Source of the DNA: Oreohelix idahoensis | Taxonomy: Eukaryota > Mollusca > Gastropoda > Stylommatophora > Oreohelicidae | Length of the DNA stretch: 64,000 nt | Assembly: GCA_024509875.1 (NCBI GenBank) | Contig: JAMPIV010012207.1 | Span: forward strand, 65,001-129,000 | Direction of reading: 5' to 3' | Part shown: positions 31,311-42,939 of the stretch, in pieces | Layout of the letters: each line of letters starts with the position of its first letter | Numbering within the stretch: position 1 is the stretch's first letter | The notes under the pieces: model-generated | The model's input: only the letters and a program-made list of their open reading frames with translations | The model's database searches: none | Told to the model about the DNA's origin: nothing | Translations under genes and position numbers: made by a program

Positions 31311-32581
31311 AGGTAACGATCCTTAGCTTATCCAGGTAAAAGTAGCATCCCAGAACATGAGAATCATACTGTTCTATAAACCATCTTCAATGATAGTTTT
31401 AAAAAAGAGACATTTGTCCAGTGATATTCAGTGCTACACAGAACCATTACTCTTTTATTAAAGGAAAACTGGGACACTGAAGTAATAAATGCAGATTTTA
31501 ATGGAGACTATTGAAATGTGGTCTCTTAGAAGAATTATGGCCAGATAAGTGGGACACCTTGTACGGAGAAACAAAACAAGTTGTGAAAACACGCAGATAT
31601 CACTACATGCCATTAGGCCGAAGGGCGAGAACCCAAGGGCCGCTGGATCAATAACAACAACAATAACAGAAGAATTATGAAAATATGGATAACTGAGAAA
31701 TCTAAAGAGAGGGGTCAGAAGGAGGTTGGGGCAATGTGATGAACGGACAAACCATTGCAAAAATAAGGACAAGATATTAAAACTTAAATGACACTTTCTA
31801 TGAAGAGTAAAACTGGAACACGTGATACAATGGAAAAGATCAAGCAGATTAGGGGAAAAAAAATCAATGCAGAGTGGGCAAGAGACATAAAAGATTAGAT
31901 GAAATGACAGACGGCATGGAAGGAAGCAAGTCACCAACAGAACTCCCAGGCAACATCACTGGGTTGCCGACAGAAATGATTGCTTTTGCAGAAAGCTCAA
32001 CACGAGATGATTATTCTCTGACAATCGAGAGCTATGCAAGTCTGCATAAAAAATTGTGAATACTATATTTCTCATTAAGGCATTTATTTAAAATATAGAA
32101 TTCATAGTTTTATGTCTCAATACAAGAAATAACCTACGGTCACGATAGTTATTGATTATTCTGATAATTGATGTCCAGACGAAGGTTCAGATTTAAAAAA
32201 AAAAAATCCTAAAAAATGGGTCCAAGTTCAAATTGACTGAAACTACTGTGGTATTAGTACTGAGTACTTTTGAAGATTGCTTGCTAGATTATTTAAATTT
32301 CGCATTATTCATCTGGAGCTAAATATGCGATCTTTGAAATGCAACTTCTGTCTGAAATACATACGAAATATCGCCGTTTTCCTCAACTAATGAAATAAAA
32401 TAGTCAGTCTTCTAAAATAATTTAGTTTAGTTCAAGAAATGAGTTCGAATAATGGAAATAATGGCGCATAAATGGTTGACATAGTTCGAGCATCGTTTAT
32501 AAAGTAAAAAATAATAAAAATGTTAGCAGAGTACGGATTTAAAAAAAAAAAATGAAGTATGGTACACTGCATGAGAATCTA
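31311..32581. other. No gene recognised; probably holds the 3' UTR of the minus-strand gene at its right end
   Basis: AT-rich. The minus strand downstream of the stop at 32582 would be the 3' UTR of the host gene. A minus-strand AATAAA lies at 32088-32093 but cannot be tied to it. A minus-strand frame at 31458-31937 has no recognised motif. Confidence 0.4.
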
Positions 32582-33491
32582 TCAGCTGATCTCCTCATGG
32601 GACGCAACAAAGTAGTTAGGATGTAACGCTGGAATGACTCGCCTGTGAGCACTGAGATTACCTTCCCTGTACTGTGAACTGTTGTTGCTGTAACAGCTTC
32701 CTGAAGATGGTCGTCTTCGTATATCATATTTGCCATCTCCGTCGCCGGCCTTCTGGTTACTGCTGTTCTTCCGATTCAAGGGGGATAAGTCATCAGGCTC
32801 AATGTCAGCATAGTCCGCTGGCTTGTCAATTTCTCGTTCTGAGTTACCCCGAATCGGCCGAAGTGGCAATGTCTGTGGGCACTTATCACCATAGTAACCG
32901 TCCATAAACATAGGAGGACAAGGACCTGGAGGTTCTTCGTGAGCCTGCGATAAGCAAACTGACGCTGAATCACTATATTCTCTGACTACAGACTGTCCTA
33001 GTTTATTTGTGCAAACTCCACTTAGAGTTTGGTGATCCCCGAGAACAATTGGATCCTGGTATCCTGTATAGCCGCTCTGGTCACTGCTGTGGTCCCCGCC
33101 ACACTCACAGAACTCGCACTCAGAAACTGAAGCTCCTCGACCCCGGCCCCCACGGTCTCTAATAGAGTCTGTGTCGCCTATGGATTCATACACTGGAGAC
33201 CGGTCACTGTTGGTAATACTTGATGAGCTATAGGCGCCGTCAAACTTGCGGTAATGGCTGGGGCCGTATCTGGGATGTTGAGGCACAACAAGCGAGGATG
33301 TGTGGGCAGGAACCTGACCATATGGGGTTATGATCAGGCAGGGTTGTTGAAACTGATGATGGCGAGAATGGTGGTAGTTTATCTGTTGACAATTATGTTG
33401 TGGGTACGTGCCAGGGTGGTAGTGACCGTTGGTTGTACTTGCTCCAGAAGTTAACACAGATGTGTGTGGTCTGTCACCATTTAGTGTTGTC
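32582..33491 (-). CDS. Terminal coding exon of an unidentified host gene (C-terminal tail)
   Basis: The exon is bounded upstream by a strong acceptor. On the minus strand a T-rich tract leads to TTTTGTTTCAG, followed directly by ACAACACTAAATGG in phase 0. About 302 codons run to a TGA at 32582-32584. The protein is polar, rich in Ser, His, Pro, Tyr and Gly, with no signal or membrane segment in this exon. Tyrosine motifs include SPVYESIGDTDSI and ADYADIEPDDLSP. A Cys cluster (SECEFCECGG) and an RGGRGRG patch are also present, and the C-terminus is ASHEEIS. Composition and length look like the cytoplasmic tail of a membrane receptor, possibly of the immunoglobulin or leucine-rich-repeat type, but the family is not recognised. 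It is the only convincing non-transposon coding sequence here; upstream exons would lie to the right of 33500. Confidence 0.72.
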
Positions 33492-33515
33492 TGAAACAAA
33501 ATAAGTTGGAATAAA
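33492..33515 (-). other. Splice acceptor with polypyrimidine tract
   Basis: Read on the minus strand: CCAACTTATTTTGTTTCAG, then the exon. AG is at 33492-33493. It decides the exon start at 33491 over the more upstream in-frame Met. Confidence 0.75.
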
Positions 33516-33542
33516 ATGATAAATATATGTTATTTTATTATC

Positions 33543-33748
33543 TGCCCCGTGTAGTTATCAGGGGCCCTGGCGCGACAAAGAAATATTTAGAATACTGCAC
33601 CATCAGGCATGCAACAAGCCCCTATAATTCAAAATAAATTGCAATAGAAACAAAAGCTACAACAGCACATAAATGATAAAGTGGGGAGTTCCTGCAAGGG
33701 GGCTAGGTGCAGTGGTGGCACTATGCCGCACAGGGTGCGAAAAGTGCA
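33543..33748 (+). mobile_element. S6 repeat
   Basis: The head TGCCCCGTGTAGTTATCAGG and the core AAATTGCAATAGAAACAAAA then GAGTTCCTGCAAGGGGGC. The terminal hairpin has decayed to GCCGCACAGGGTGCG. It lies in the intron just upstream of the host exon. Confidence 0.65.
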
Positions 33749-33888
33749 ATGAATGAAATAACTTTGTTTCCACCACGTTCAGAAATGGGCGCGCAGGCCC
33801 GTCTAACATTCTACCTTTCCTTTCTCTCATATTTGTTATCGTATGTCTGTAACCATTTATTCTCACATGTACCTTTGAATGATTAAAT

Positions 33889-34316
33889 CATCATCATCAC
33901 CATCATCATCACCATCAACATCATCATCAGCAACATCACCATCAACATCATCACCATCGTCATCATCATCATCATCATCATCATCACCATCAACATCCCC
34001 ATCATCACCATCATCACCATCATCATCACCATCATCATCACCATCATCATCATCATCATCACCATCAACATCATCATCATCACCATCAACATCATCATCA
34101 TCACCATCATAATCACCATCATGATCACCATCAACATCACCATCATCATCACCATCATCATCATCATCATCACCATCATCATCATTATCATCATCATCAC
34201 CATCAACATCATCATCACCATCATCATCATCATCAACATCACCATCATCATCATCATCAACATCACCATCAACATCATCACCATTATCATCACCATCAAC
34301 ATCACCATCATCACCA
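33889..34316. repeat. (CAT)n/(CAC)n trinucleotide array
   Basis: About 430 bases of CATCATCAC-type triplets with AAC, ATT and GTC variants. It makes long Asp/Gly, Met/Val, Ser/Pro and Ile/Thr frames on both strands, which are not genes. Confidence 0.95.
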
Positions 34317-34545
34317 CCCTTCAGTTCCCTAAAAGCATAGGCCTTCAATAAACGTGCGCCAAGACGTCATGTCACGTGCCATCCGCTGAAGGTATTTCCA
34401 TATCATCTTCATCTTTGTGTCAAGTGCACTTCACCATGTATTCTCTGGTCGACCTCTACATCTCTTACGCTGGGGATTTCAGAACAAGAACTACCTTGTA
34501 ACGTAATCAACAGGTTTCCTCCTCCATGTGTCCTTTTCATCACAA
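34317..34545 (-). pseudogene. LINE family B, 3' fragment
   Basis: AGTTCCCTAAAAGCATAGGC, then TGCCATCCGCTGAAGG and CAACAGGTTTCC match the last 230 bases of LINE B in reverse complement. The triplet array joins directly at its 3' end, so the array may have grown from the LINE tail. Confidence 0.75.
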
Positions 34546-34829
34546 TATGAATATCATAATCGCACTCAATTTAGATTAGATAAGAACTGCTGACAAAACA
34601 AAATGTTTTGTAACAAAGGAATAAAAAATTTTTTTTTTAAATCTGCTAAAACAAGTAAGCTTCCAGCATTTGCAAGATATACAACACAAGTAGAAAATGG
34701 CTAATATTGGACGAAAACGATGAAGACTCCCCACCAGATTTATAAATCTTACAGTTAGCGTAACGCTAGCAGAGTAGCTTCTCCGTGTTTCTTGTGCCCC
34801 CTCTTTAGCTATGATGAGACACTACCACA
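34546..34829. other. No feature recognised
   Basis: Unassigned AT-rich sequence between LINE B and S6 fragments. Confidence 0.35.
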
Positions 34830-34955
34830 ACATCCGCCTCTCTACAGGAAGCAAGAGTCACTGCTCTATGTGCTCGTGGTTTCAGTGGCAATTTGTTTTA
34901 CGGGATGCAGCTGCCAGTCACGTGAACAGCTTCTAATGAGCTATATCTTACGACG
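34830..34955 (-). mobile_element. S6 repeat
   Basis: The reverse complement has GACTGGCAGCTGCATCCCGT, AAACAAATTGCCACTGAAAC, CACGAGCACATAGAGCAGTG and CTTCCTGTAGAG, in the S6 order. Confidence 0.55.
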
Positions 34956-35092
34956 TGTCTCAGGCTGCGGTACTTTTCTTCTTTCTGTTATTCTTCTCCA
35001 ACCCCCTCCTCACACAAACACCGTAAACCATATATACAGGTAGAGCAAGAACGGAATTTTAGGGCAAAATAAGACTGAGTCTTGTTGATATC

Positions 35093-37620
35093 ATCATCAT
35101 CAGTTGCCATCTCCACAACGGAGGTTGGCTGTAATGGATCTCCAACGTCTTCTGTCTCTTGTCTTGGTGGTACACTCTGATAGACTCTTTCCCGTCCATC
35201 TCTTGATGTTATCTTCCCACTTATAGCGCTGTCTTCCCCTTGCACGTTTACCTTCAACTCTCCCTTCTGTTATGGTCTTCTGCAAGGTGTTATGCCTTTT
35301 TATGTGGCCAAAGTATTTTAGCTGCCGAACTTTGACCTCTCTCATTAGTTCTCTTTTCATACCTAGATTTTCTAGGACCTCCTTATTTGTTTTCATCTCT
35401 TTCCATGAGATACGCCCCATTCTTCTATATATCCACATTTCAAGAGCCTCAAGGGAGCCGCGCTAGCGTAGTGGTTACAACACCGCTCTGGCGACCGGGT
35501 GATACAGGATCAAACCCGGGCGACGGCATTTGAGGATTTTTCGTCGACCGGGATTTGGACTGGATTAACTCGGACCTGGCGAGGACATTTGAAGGAGTGT
35601 CGTCGACCAGGGACTGGCGGCTCCTGAGCCGACCCAGCTGCAATGGGTACCTCCGAAATCGGCGAGTATTTGCCTGAATGGCGAGGGACACCTGTCTCTG
35701 TACAAGAAATAAAGGGATACTCACGTAAAATCAATCTCAGGTTAAGACATAAAAAAATAATAACCTGAGATTTCGCCTCGAGTATTAGCGGGCGAACGAA
35801 AAAAAAAAAAAAAAAAAAAGCCTCAATTCTTTCTTCCAAATGCTTATTCATCGTCCATGTTTCTGCACCATACAGAAATGCAGAATATATATAACACTTT
35901 ATGATTCTCAGTTTTAATTTATGAGATAACTGTTTGGATGTCAGTATATGTTTCATGTTGTTGAATGTAGCTTTGGCCATTCCTATTCTCTTCTTGATTT
36001 CTGTTTCACATCTGCCATCTTCTGTTATTATATGACCAAGATATACGTAGCTCTTGACTTGTTCCAGGATTTTCCCATTTACCCTTATCTTTAATGTGGG
36101 TTTATCGTCTGTTTTGCTAATTATCATAGTTTTAGTTTTCTCAATATTAATGTCGAGTCCATATTCATGACTTATACTGTTCACTTGCTTCACTAGTTCT
36201 TGTAACTCCTGTTCGCTTTCAGCTAACAACACGGTATCATCTGCTTATCTAAGGTTGTTTATTGATCTTCCACTGATGTTCAGTCCTGGTATTTCCTGTA
36301 TCTGTTTGAAAATTTTTTCGGTGTATAAATTAAATAGGCAGGGGGACAGCACACAACCTTGTCTGACACCTCTTTTTATGTCTATGTATGGTGAATAATT
36401 CCTTCCCGATCTTACTGTGGCAGTTTGCTCCCAATAAAGGTTACTGAGTATTCTTATATCTTTTCCATCAATACCTATGTCTTTGAGGCATTCAATTATT
36501 TTCTCATGATGGATTCTGTCAAAAGCCTTCTTATAGTCAATGAAGCACATATACATACTTTTTTGGACCTCTGTATATTTTTCTGCTAATCTTCTTAGGC
36601 AAAATATTGCCTCTCTTGTTCCACTGTTCCGTCTAAAACCAAACTGTTCTTCTTGGATTTCGCTGTCTACTTTACTTTTTATTCTTTCCTGTATGATTTT
36701 GAGCAGTATCTTAATTGCATGACTCATCAGGCTGATTGTTCTGAAGTCTGAACATTCTGTTGCATTTGGTTTTTTGGGCAATGTTATAAAAACTGATGTC
36801 TTCATGTCGTGTGGTAAATATCCTGTATTGTATATATCATTGCATATTTCTGTGATTGTATCTATACCAAAGCTCTCCAGAGCTTCTATCATTTCAATGT
36901 TTATGTTATCCATGCCTGCTGATCTTCCTTTTTGTATCATATGAATGGCATTCTCTACTTCTGATCTGAGAATGTGTGGGCCTTCATTAGAATCTGGTGA
37001 TAGTTTTTTACCTCTGTTGTCCTCGAATAGTTCTTTTACGTATTCTGCCCATCTGTTTGATATGTCTTTCTCATCAAGTAATATTACACCATTTTTGTTC
37101 TTGATACAGCTTCCTCCTTGTGCAAACCGCGACCGATTTGATAATTTCTTTATTTCTTCATGCATATCTCTTGTCATGTGCTTCGCTTCCAAGTCTTCTA
37201 TTTCCTTACATTTTGTTTCTATCCACCGTTCTTTTGCTTCTCTACACATAGTACGTATGTCATTGTCTATTGTTTTATATTCTGGAGTATTTTTTGCTTT
37301 CTTTCTTTCTGCCATTTTTTTCAAGATGTCATCTGTCATCCAAATTTGATTTTTCTTAGACTCCTTTTTAGGTAAATTTGCATTTGCTGATTGTATGCTT
37401 GTTTTTAAGCATTCCCATTTTGCGGTTGCTTTTTCTTCTGGGTTTTCTCTTCTATACTGCTCCATGCTTTCTGTCAATAACTGTTGGTATTTATTTTTGA
37501 CTTCGATTAAATATTTCTGTTTTATATCTGGTTGTTTCAGCGCTGATATTTCTATCTGGGGTTCCTCCTGTCTTCTGTTTCCTGCTCTTGTTGATATACA
37601 GCGTTCATAAAGGGCATTAA
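35093..37620 (-). pseudogene. LINE family C, 5'-truncated reverse transcriptase, broken by a stop and a SINE
   Basis: The minus strand runs from the endonuclease/RT linker (TESMEQYRRENPEEK) into the RT. Visible are GRSAGMDNINIEMI, EQFGFRRNSGTREAIFCLRR, CFIDYKKAFDRIHHEK (palm A), KRGVRQGCVLSPCLFNLY, and the catalytic box. In that box the Tyr codon is TAA at 36245-36247, giving stop-ADD for YADD. The frame then continues through LLAESEQELQELVKQ, SAFLYGAETWTMNKH and, beyond the SINE at 35453-35818, MWIYRRMGRISWKE, LKYFGHIKRH and RARGRQRYKWEDNI, ending LRCGDGN. The tail is GATGATGAT-type. Apart from the stop and the SINE it is essentially open for about 2.1 kb, so the insertion is fairly young. 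Confidence 0.93.
35453..35818 (+). mobile_element. tRNA-derived SINE S1 with poly-A tail
   Basis: The head GAGCCGCGCTAGCGTAGTGG carries an A-box-like block, and ACAGGATCAAACCCGG a B-box-like block. The body has CGTCGACCGGGATTTGGACT, a perfect 12-bp inverted repeat AATCTCAGGTTA / TAACCTGAGATT (35733-35744 and 35761-35772), and a 20-base A tail. AGCCTCAA flanks both ends (35445-35452 and 35819-35826). Removing the SINE and one repeat restores the LINE C reading frame (HLEERIEALEMWIYRRMG), which fixes the boundaries. Confidence 0.93.
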
Positions 37621-37766
37621 ATAGGGGGTAATCTGATCATCACAAGGGGTTCGCTTTCAAACAAATGTTTCAGCCCTTTTAACCTTCTTGGCACTCCAGG
37701 TGTACCCACTGTGATCATGACTCCCTAGTGTCGCCTTCCTCTTGATTTTTCAAGATAACACAAGGT
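37621..37766. other. No feature recognised
   Basis: Short junction between LINE C and LINE B remnants. Nothing is supported. Confidence 0.35.
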
Positions 37767-38105
37767 GTGAGAAGAAGACGATGGCGTTGAACATGACACA
37801 CAATCAAATAACCTATCGACAGCATTACAAGGTAGTCATTGTTCAGGAATAGCCCCGGTCGGAAAGATAGCGAGAGACCAAAAAAAAAAAAAAAATACAC
37901 ACACACATATGGAAAGGCGTTGAGCTGATGGCACAGGACAAGATGAACTGGCATAAGTTTATTGAAGACATATGCTCCTTTGGAAGTTGAAAGGTGAAAG
38001 GTGATGAAAGGAAGAAGTTATGGGAAAACCTTGACTAGATAGCACAGGATAGGAAAGTCTGGCATGAATTTACTGAATATTTCTGCTACTTAGGCAGCTG
38101 AATGA
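37767..38105 (+). pseudogene. LINE family B, two tandem 3'-end remnants
   Basis: GAAGAAGACGATGGCGTTGA, CCTATCGACAGCATTACAAG and AGCTGATGGCACAGGACAAG match LINE B near 55565-55800. A second, shorter match to the same end follows (GATAGCACAGGATAGGAAAG, at about 38037). An A15 plus (CA)4 run splits the first. Confidence 0.7.
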
Positions 38106-38489
38106 TCATGTTGATGATGATACTTTATCTATTCAGTATCTGTCTACACCCTACTGTGTATTTATCCGTACACTGAGTATCCTGTCAGTATTTTAGCGCA
38201 GTCTACTTCACAGTTGTATCTCCAGAAACGATCACGCCCATCGCTAGGATTCCTATCACTCACAGCATCTCTATGGTACAACGCGACTCCCTGCTTGCCA
38301 ACGTATTTTCTCATTTTAGTTTTTGACACGGGCAGCGCATGTTCGAGTCCCTCATTCATACACACAAAACTATCCAGCATATTTCACTTTTATAATTGGC
38401 GTTCCGCTGTAACTTTGAGCTATGTTAATTCAGTTTCTATTCTCTCCTACAAACTTCTATTTTTTAAGACTTTTCTTCTGTACACTTCT
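38106..38489. other. No gene recognised
   Basis: AT-rich unassigned sequence. A plus-strand frame here has no motif. Confidence 0.35.
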
Positions 38490-38770
38490 TTCATTTTTTT
38501 CTTCTTCTTCTTCGTTCGCCCTGAAAAGGACGGTGGTTGCGTTGTGTCTGTTTACGCCTAAGCTGTGATATCTGCACCTTTCGGTCGACACATCCGACTT
38601 CAGCACGGCATTTTTTAGGGACCGGGTTTGCCTTCCCATTGCGATCCGCACTCGCTCAGCCAGACTGCACTGCTGCAGACTGTTTCCAGGACCACCACGT
38701 GGAGGTGGAGTGCGGTCTTGACCAGCTCTGGTTCGCTGGTCCTGATGCAAGCAGTACAGCTATGGGTCGC
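38490..38770 (-). mobile_element. Probable SINE or retro-repeat S5
   Basis: On the minus strand a GC-richer body (GGACCAGCGAACCAGAGC, then CGTGGTGGTCCTGGAAACAG) ends CAGGGCGAACGAAGAAGAAG plus A-rich tail. The terminal GGGCGAACGAA(A/G)n is the same as the SINE S1 tail at 35790-35819. Only one copy is seen here. Confidence 0.5.
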
Positions 38771-38924
38771 TGACTGCATTCACTAGCTTGTTCGTATCGG
38801 TTTCATTTCATAATATATATTTCTTCACGTCACTAACCACAGCGTCAGTTGATATAACTGAAGGACCACAATAGTAGTAGCAGCCCACTTCAGTCATAAC
38901 TGCCTATGGGAATACGTTCCTAAG

Positions 38925-39065
38925 GTGAAAGCCCGTGGCTTTTTTTTTTCTGGTGTTTTTTTCCAGCGTGTTCTGTTCTCTTCTGCTTGTTGTGAGAGCT
39001 TCTTTTCACCCTGCCTGAGCAGGGAGCATCGCCATTTGGTGCGATCGGCAGCTTCCTCCTCCCAG
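38925..39065 (+). repeat. Interspersed repeat S4
   Basis: AAGCCCGTGGCTTTTTTTTT, TCTGGTGTTTTTTTCCAGCG and GAGAGCTTCTTTTCACCCTG. A diverged second copy is at 44300-44412 in the same orientation (ACCCTTGGCTGTG, then TTTTTCTGGTGTTCCTTCC). Type unknown. Confidence 0.6.
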
Positions 39066-39109
39066 GTTGATGAAGGATTCCAACATTAGTTTTATTTACC
39101 AAATGACCT

Positions 39110-40535
39110 TAACATTTGTTTATGTAATTGAAGGACCATAGCAGCAGCTGAATTTAAGAACTGAGTCATAAGTTTATGTGAATAAAGGACTACAACATTA
39201 GTTTATATCACTGAAGGACTACAACATTAGTTTATGTGTCTGAAGGTCCACAACAATAGTTTGTGTGTCTGAAGGTCCACAACAATAGTTTGTGTGTCCG
39301 AAGGTCCACAACAATAGTTTGTGTGTCTGAAGGATTACACCACTAGTTTATGTGTCTGAAGGTCCACAACAATAGTTTGTGTGTCTGAAGGTCCACAACA
39401 ATAGTTTGTGTGTCTAAAGGATTACACCACTAGTTTATGTGTCTGAAGGTCCACAACAATAGTTTGTGTGTCTGAAGGTCCACAACAATAGTTTGTGTGT
39501 CTGAAGGTCCACAACAATAGTTTGTGTGTCTGAAGGATTACACCACTAGTTTATGTGTCTGAAGGATTACAACATTAGTTTATCGTATGATTGAAGGACT
39601 ACAACATTAGTTTATGTGTCTGAAGGACTTCAACATTAGTGTTTCGTATGATTGAAGGACTACAACATTAGTTTATGTGACTGAAGGACTACAACATTAG
39701 TTTATGTGTCTGAAGGACTACAACATTAGCTTATGTGTCTGAAGGACTACAACATTAGTTTATGTGACTAAAGGACTACAACATTAGCTTACATGACTGA
39801 AGGATACAATATTAATTTATATGATCTAAGGAATATAACATTAGCTTATATGACTGAAGGAATACAACTTTAGTTTATATGACTGAAGAACTACAACATT
39901 AGTTTATATGACTAAATGACTACAACATTAGTTTATATGACTGAAGAACTACAACATTAGTTTATATGACTGAAGGATTACAACATTAGTTTATATGACT
40001 GAAGGACTTCAACATTAGTTTATGTGTCTGAAGGACTACAACATTAGTTTTTATGACTGAAGAACAACAACATTAGGTTATATGACTGACGGACTGCAAC
40101 ATTAGTTTATATGACTGAAGGACTACAACATTAGTTTATATGACTGAAGAACTACAACATTAGATTATATGATGAAGAACTACAACATTAGTTTATGTGT
40201 CTGAAAGACTACAACATTCGTTTTTATGACTCAAGGACTAAAGCAGTTAATTAACCAAAAAAGTTAACATTAGTTTATTTAATTGAAGGACCATAGCCGC
40301 AGATGAATTTAAGATTTGCATAATTAGTTTATATAACTGAAGGACTACAACATTGGTTTATATAATTGAAGGATCACAGCGTTGAGTTATATAAACTGAA
40401 GGATCGCAACATTAGTTAATATGACTGAAGGACCATACCATTGTTTACTTAATTGAAGGACCCTAGCAGTTGTTGGATTTGAGAACTAAATCATTAGTTT
40501 ATTCAGTGAACGACCTACAGAATTGCTTTATTTAA
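39110..40535. repeat. 29-bp satellite, subfamily I (about 48 copies, variable)
   Basis: The unit is GAAGGACTACAACATTAGTT plus TATGTGACT, with a period of 29. Inside it, block variants such as GAAGGTCCACAACAATAGTT recur together (39240-39540). The left and right edges contain longer, degenerate units (near 39120-39180 and 40290-40530). Confidence 0.95.
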
Positions 40536-40539
40536 TTCA

Positions 40540-42245
40540 AGTACCTAGACGCACCATTTGTTTAATCAACCGAAGGACTGCACCATTTGTTTAATCAACC
40601 GAAGGACTGCACCATTTGTTTAATCAACCGAAGGACTGCACCATTTGTTTAATCAACCAAAGGACTGCACCATTTGTTTAATCAACCGAAGGACCACCAC
40701 ATTTGTTTAATCAACCGAATGACTGCACCATTTGTTTAATCAACCAAAGGACTGCACCATTTGTTTAATCAACCGAAGGACTGCACCATTTGTTTAATCA
40801 ACCGAAGGACTGCACCATTTGTTTAATCAACCGAAGGACTGCACCATTTGTTTAATCAACCGAATGACTGCACCATTTGTTTAATCAACCAAAGGACTGC
40901 ACCATTTTTTAATCAACCGAAGGACTGCACCATTTGTTTAATCAACCGAAGGACTGCACCATTTGTTTAATCAACCGAAGGACTGCACCATTTGTTTAAT
41001 CAACCAAAGGACTGCACCATTTGTTTAATCAACCGAAGGACTGCACCATTTGTTTAATCAACCGAAGGACTGCACCATTTGTTTAATCAACCGAAGGACT
41101 GCACCATTTGTTTAATCAACCGAAGGACTGCACCATTTGTTTAATCAACCGAAGGACTGCACCATTTGTTTAATCAACCGAAGGACTGCACCATTTGTTT
41201 AATCAACCGAAGGACTGCACCATTTGTTTAATCAACCAAAGGACTGCACCATTTGTTTAATCAACCAAAACTGCACCATTTGTTTAATCAACCGAAGGAC
41301 TGCACCATTTGTTTAATCAACCGAAGGACTGCACCATTTGTTTAATCAACCGAAGGACTGCACCATTTGTTTAATCAACCGAAGGACTGCACCATTTGTT
41401 TAATCAACCGAAGGACTGCACCATTTGTTTAATCAACCGAAGGACTGCACCATTTGTTTAATCAACCGAAGGACTGCACCATTTGTTTAATCAACCGAAG
41501 GACTGCACCATTTGTTTAATCAACCGAAGGACTGCACCATTTGTTTAATCAACCGAAGGACTGCACCATTTGTTTAATCAACCAAAGGACTGCACCATTT
41601 GTTTAATCAACCGAAGGACTGCACCATTTGTTTAATCAACCGAAGGACTGCACCATTTGTTTAATCAACCGAAGGACTGCCCCATTTGTTTAATCAACCG
41701 AAGGACTGCACCATTTGTTTAATCAACCAAAGGACTGCACCATTTGTTTAATCAACCGAAGGACTGCACCATTTGTTTAATCAACCGAAGGACTGCACCA
41801 TTTGTTTAATCAACCAAAGGACTGCACCATTTGTTTAATCAACCGAAGGACTGCACCATTTGTTTAATCAACCGAAGGACTGCACCATTTGTTTAATCAA
41901 CCGAAGGACTGCACCATTTGTTTAATCAACCGAAGGACTGCACCATTTGTTTAATCAACCGAAGGACTGCACCATTTGTTTAATCAACCGAAGAACTGCA
42001 CCATTTATTTAATCAACCGAAGGACTGCACCACTTGTTTAATCAACCGAAGGACTGCACCATTTGTTTAATCAACCGAAGGACTGCACCATTTTTTTTAA
42101 TCAACCGAAGGACTGCACCATTTTTTTAATCAACCGATGGACTGCACCATTTGTTTAATCAACCGAAGGACTGCACCATTTGTTTAATCAACCGAAGGAC
42201 TGCACCATTTGTTTAATCAACCGAAGGACTGCACCATTTGTTTAT
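40540..42245. repeat. 29-bp satellite, subfamily II (about 58 copies, highly uniform)
   Basis: The unit is GACTGCACCATTTGTTTAAT plus CAACCGAAG, with a period of 29. Most copies are identical; scattered copies have CAACCAAAG, AACCGAATG or a T-run change. It aligns to subfamily I (GAAGGACT, CATT-GTTTA), so it is the same satellite after local homogenisation. Confidence 0.97.
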
Positions 42246-42374
42246 TTAAAAGAAATACCATAAGATAAGTCTTTAATTAAATGTTCACACTATTAGTTTA
42301 ATTCAGAACTAAAAATATTAATTTACGTAATTCCCGAATAACATAAGTGGCTTATTTAATTGACAAAGGCTGCA

Positions 42375-42622
42375 ATAGTAGTTTCTTTGTTTTCAGAAAT
42401 ATAACATTAGTTTCTATGTTTTCAGAAATATAACATTAGTTTCTATGTTTTCAGAAATATAACATTAGTTTCTATGTTTTCAGAAATATAACATTAGTTT
42501 CTATGTTTTCAGAAATATAACATTAGTTTCTATGTTTTCAGAAATATAACATTAGTTTCTATGTTTTCAGAAATATAACATTAGTTTCTATGTTTTCAGA
42601 AATATAACATTAGTTTCTTTAC
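42375..42622. repeat. 29-bp satellite, subfamily III (about 8 copies)
   Basis: The unit is AAATATAACATTAGTTTCTA plus TGTTTTCAG, with a period of 29 and nearly perfect copies. It shares AACATTAGTTT with subfamily I. About 130 bases of degenerate units separate it from II, and worn units continue to about 43070 beyond a SINE. Confidence 0.95.
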
Positions 42623-42663
42623 TTAAAAAAAATCACGGCCAAATACGTTATTACAAGAGCTGC

Positions 42664-42939
42664 AGAGCCGCGGTAACGCAGTGGTTAGTGCACTGGCTTC
42701 CTAACTCGGTGGTCCATGGTTCGATCCCCAGTTGAGGTGGGATTTTTTAGTCCGCAAACGGCTCGGGGTCGACCCAGCCTCATGAATTGGGTACCAGAAC
42801 AACTCTGGGAAGGTTAAGGCGGCCGGCGTGATGCTGACCACATCACCCCTAGTGTGCCGATGGTCAATAAAATACGGGCCTAACACCGTATTCCCAATAT
42901 GCCTCAATAGGCGTGTAACGGGATCCTTTACCCTTTACC
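42664..42939 (+). mobile_element. tRNA-derived SINE S2 with 13-bp target-site duplication
   Basis: The head GAGCCGCGGTAACGCAGTGG has an A-box-like block, and ATGGTTCGATCCCC is a clear B box. The body contains GGCTCGGGGTCGACCCAGCC and ends CGGGATCCTTTACCC without a poly-A tail. TTACAAGAGCTGC flanks it at 42651-42663 and 42940-42952. A second copy is at 45297-45540 (minus) and a fragment at 26270. It is inserted in the edge of the 29-bp satellite. Confidence 0.93.

Noticed and set aside
33863..34348. Asp/Gly-, Met- and Ser-rich frames as acidic proteins
   Set aside because: Translations of a (CAT)n/(CAC)n microsatellite on both strands.
39110..42622. CRISPR-like array with 29-bp repeats
   Set aside because: The 29-bp units are head-to-tail with no unique spacers, no cas genes are present, and the context is animal DNA. 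It is a satellite.
42670..42735. Functional tRNA gene
   Set aside because: A and B boxes are present, but the element has a 200-bp body, a 13-bp target-site duplication and other copies, so it is a SINE head.
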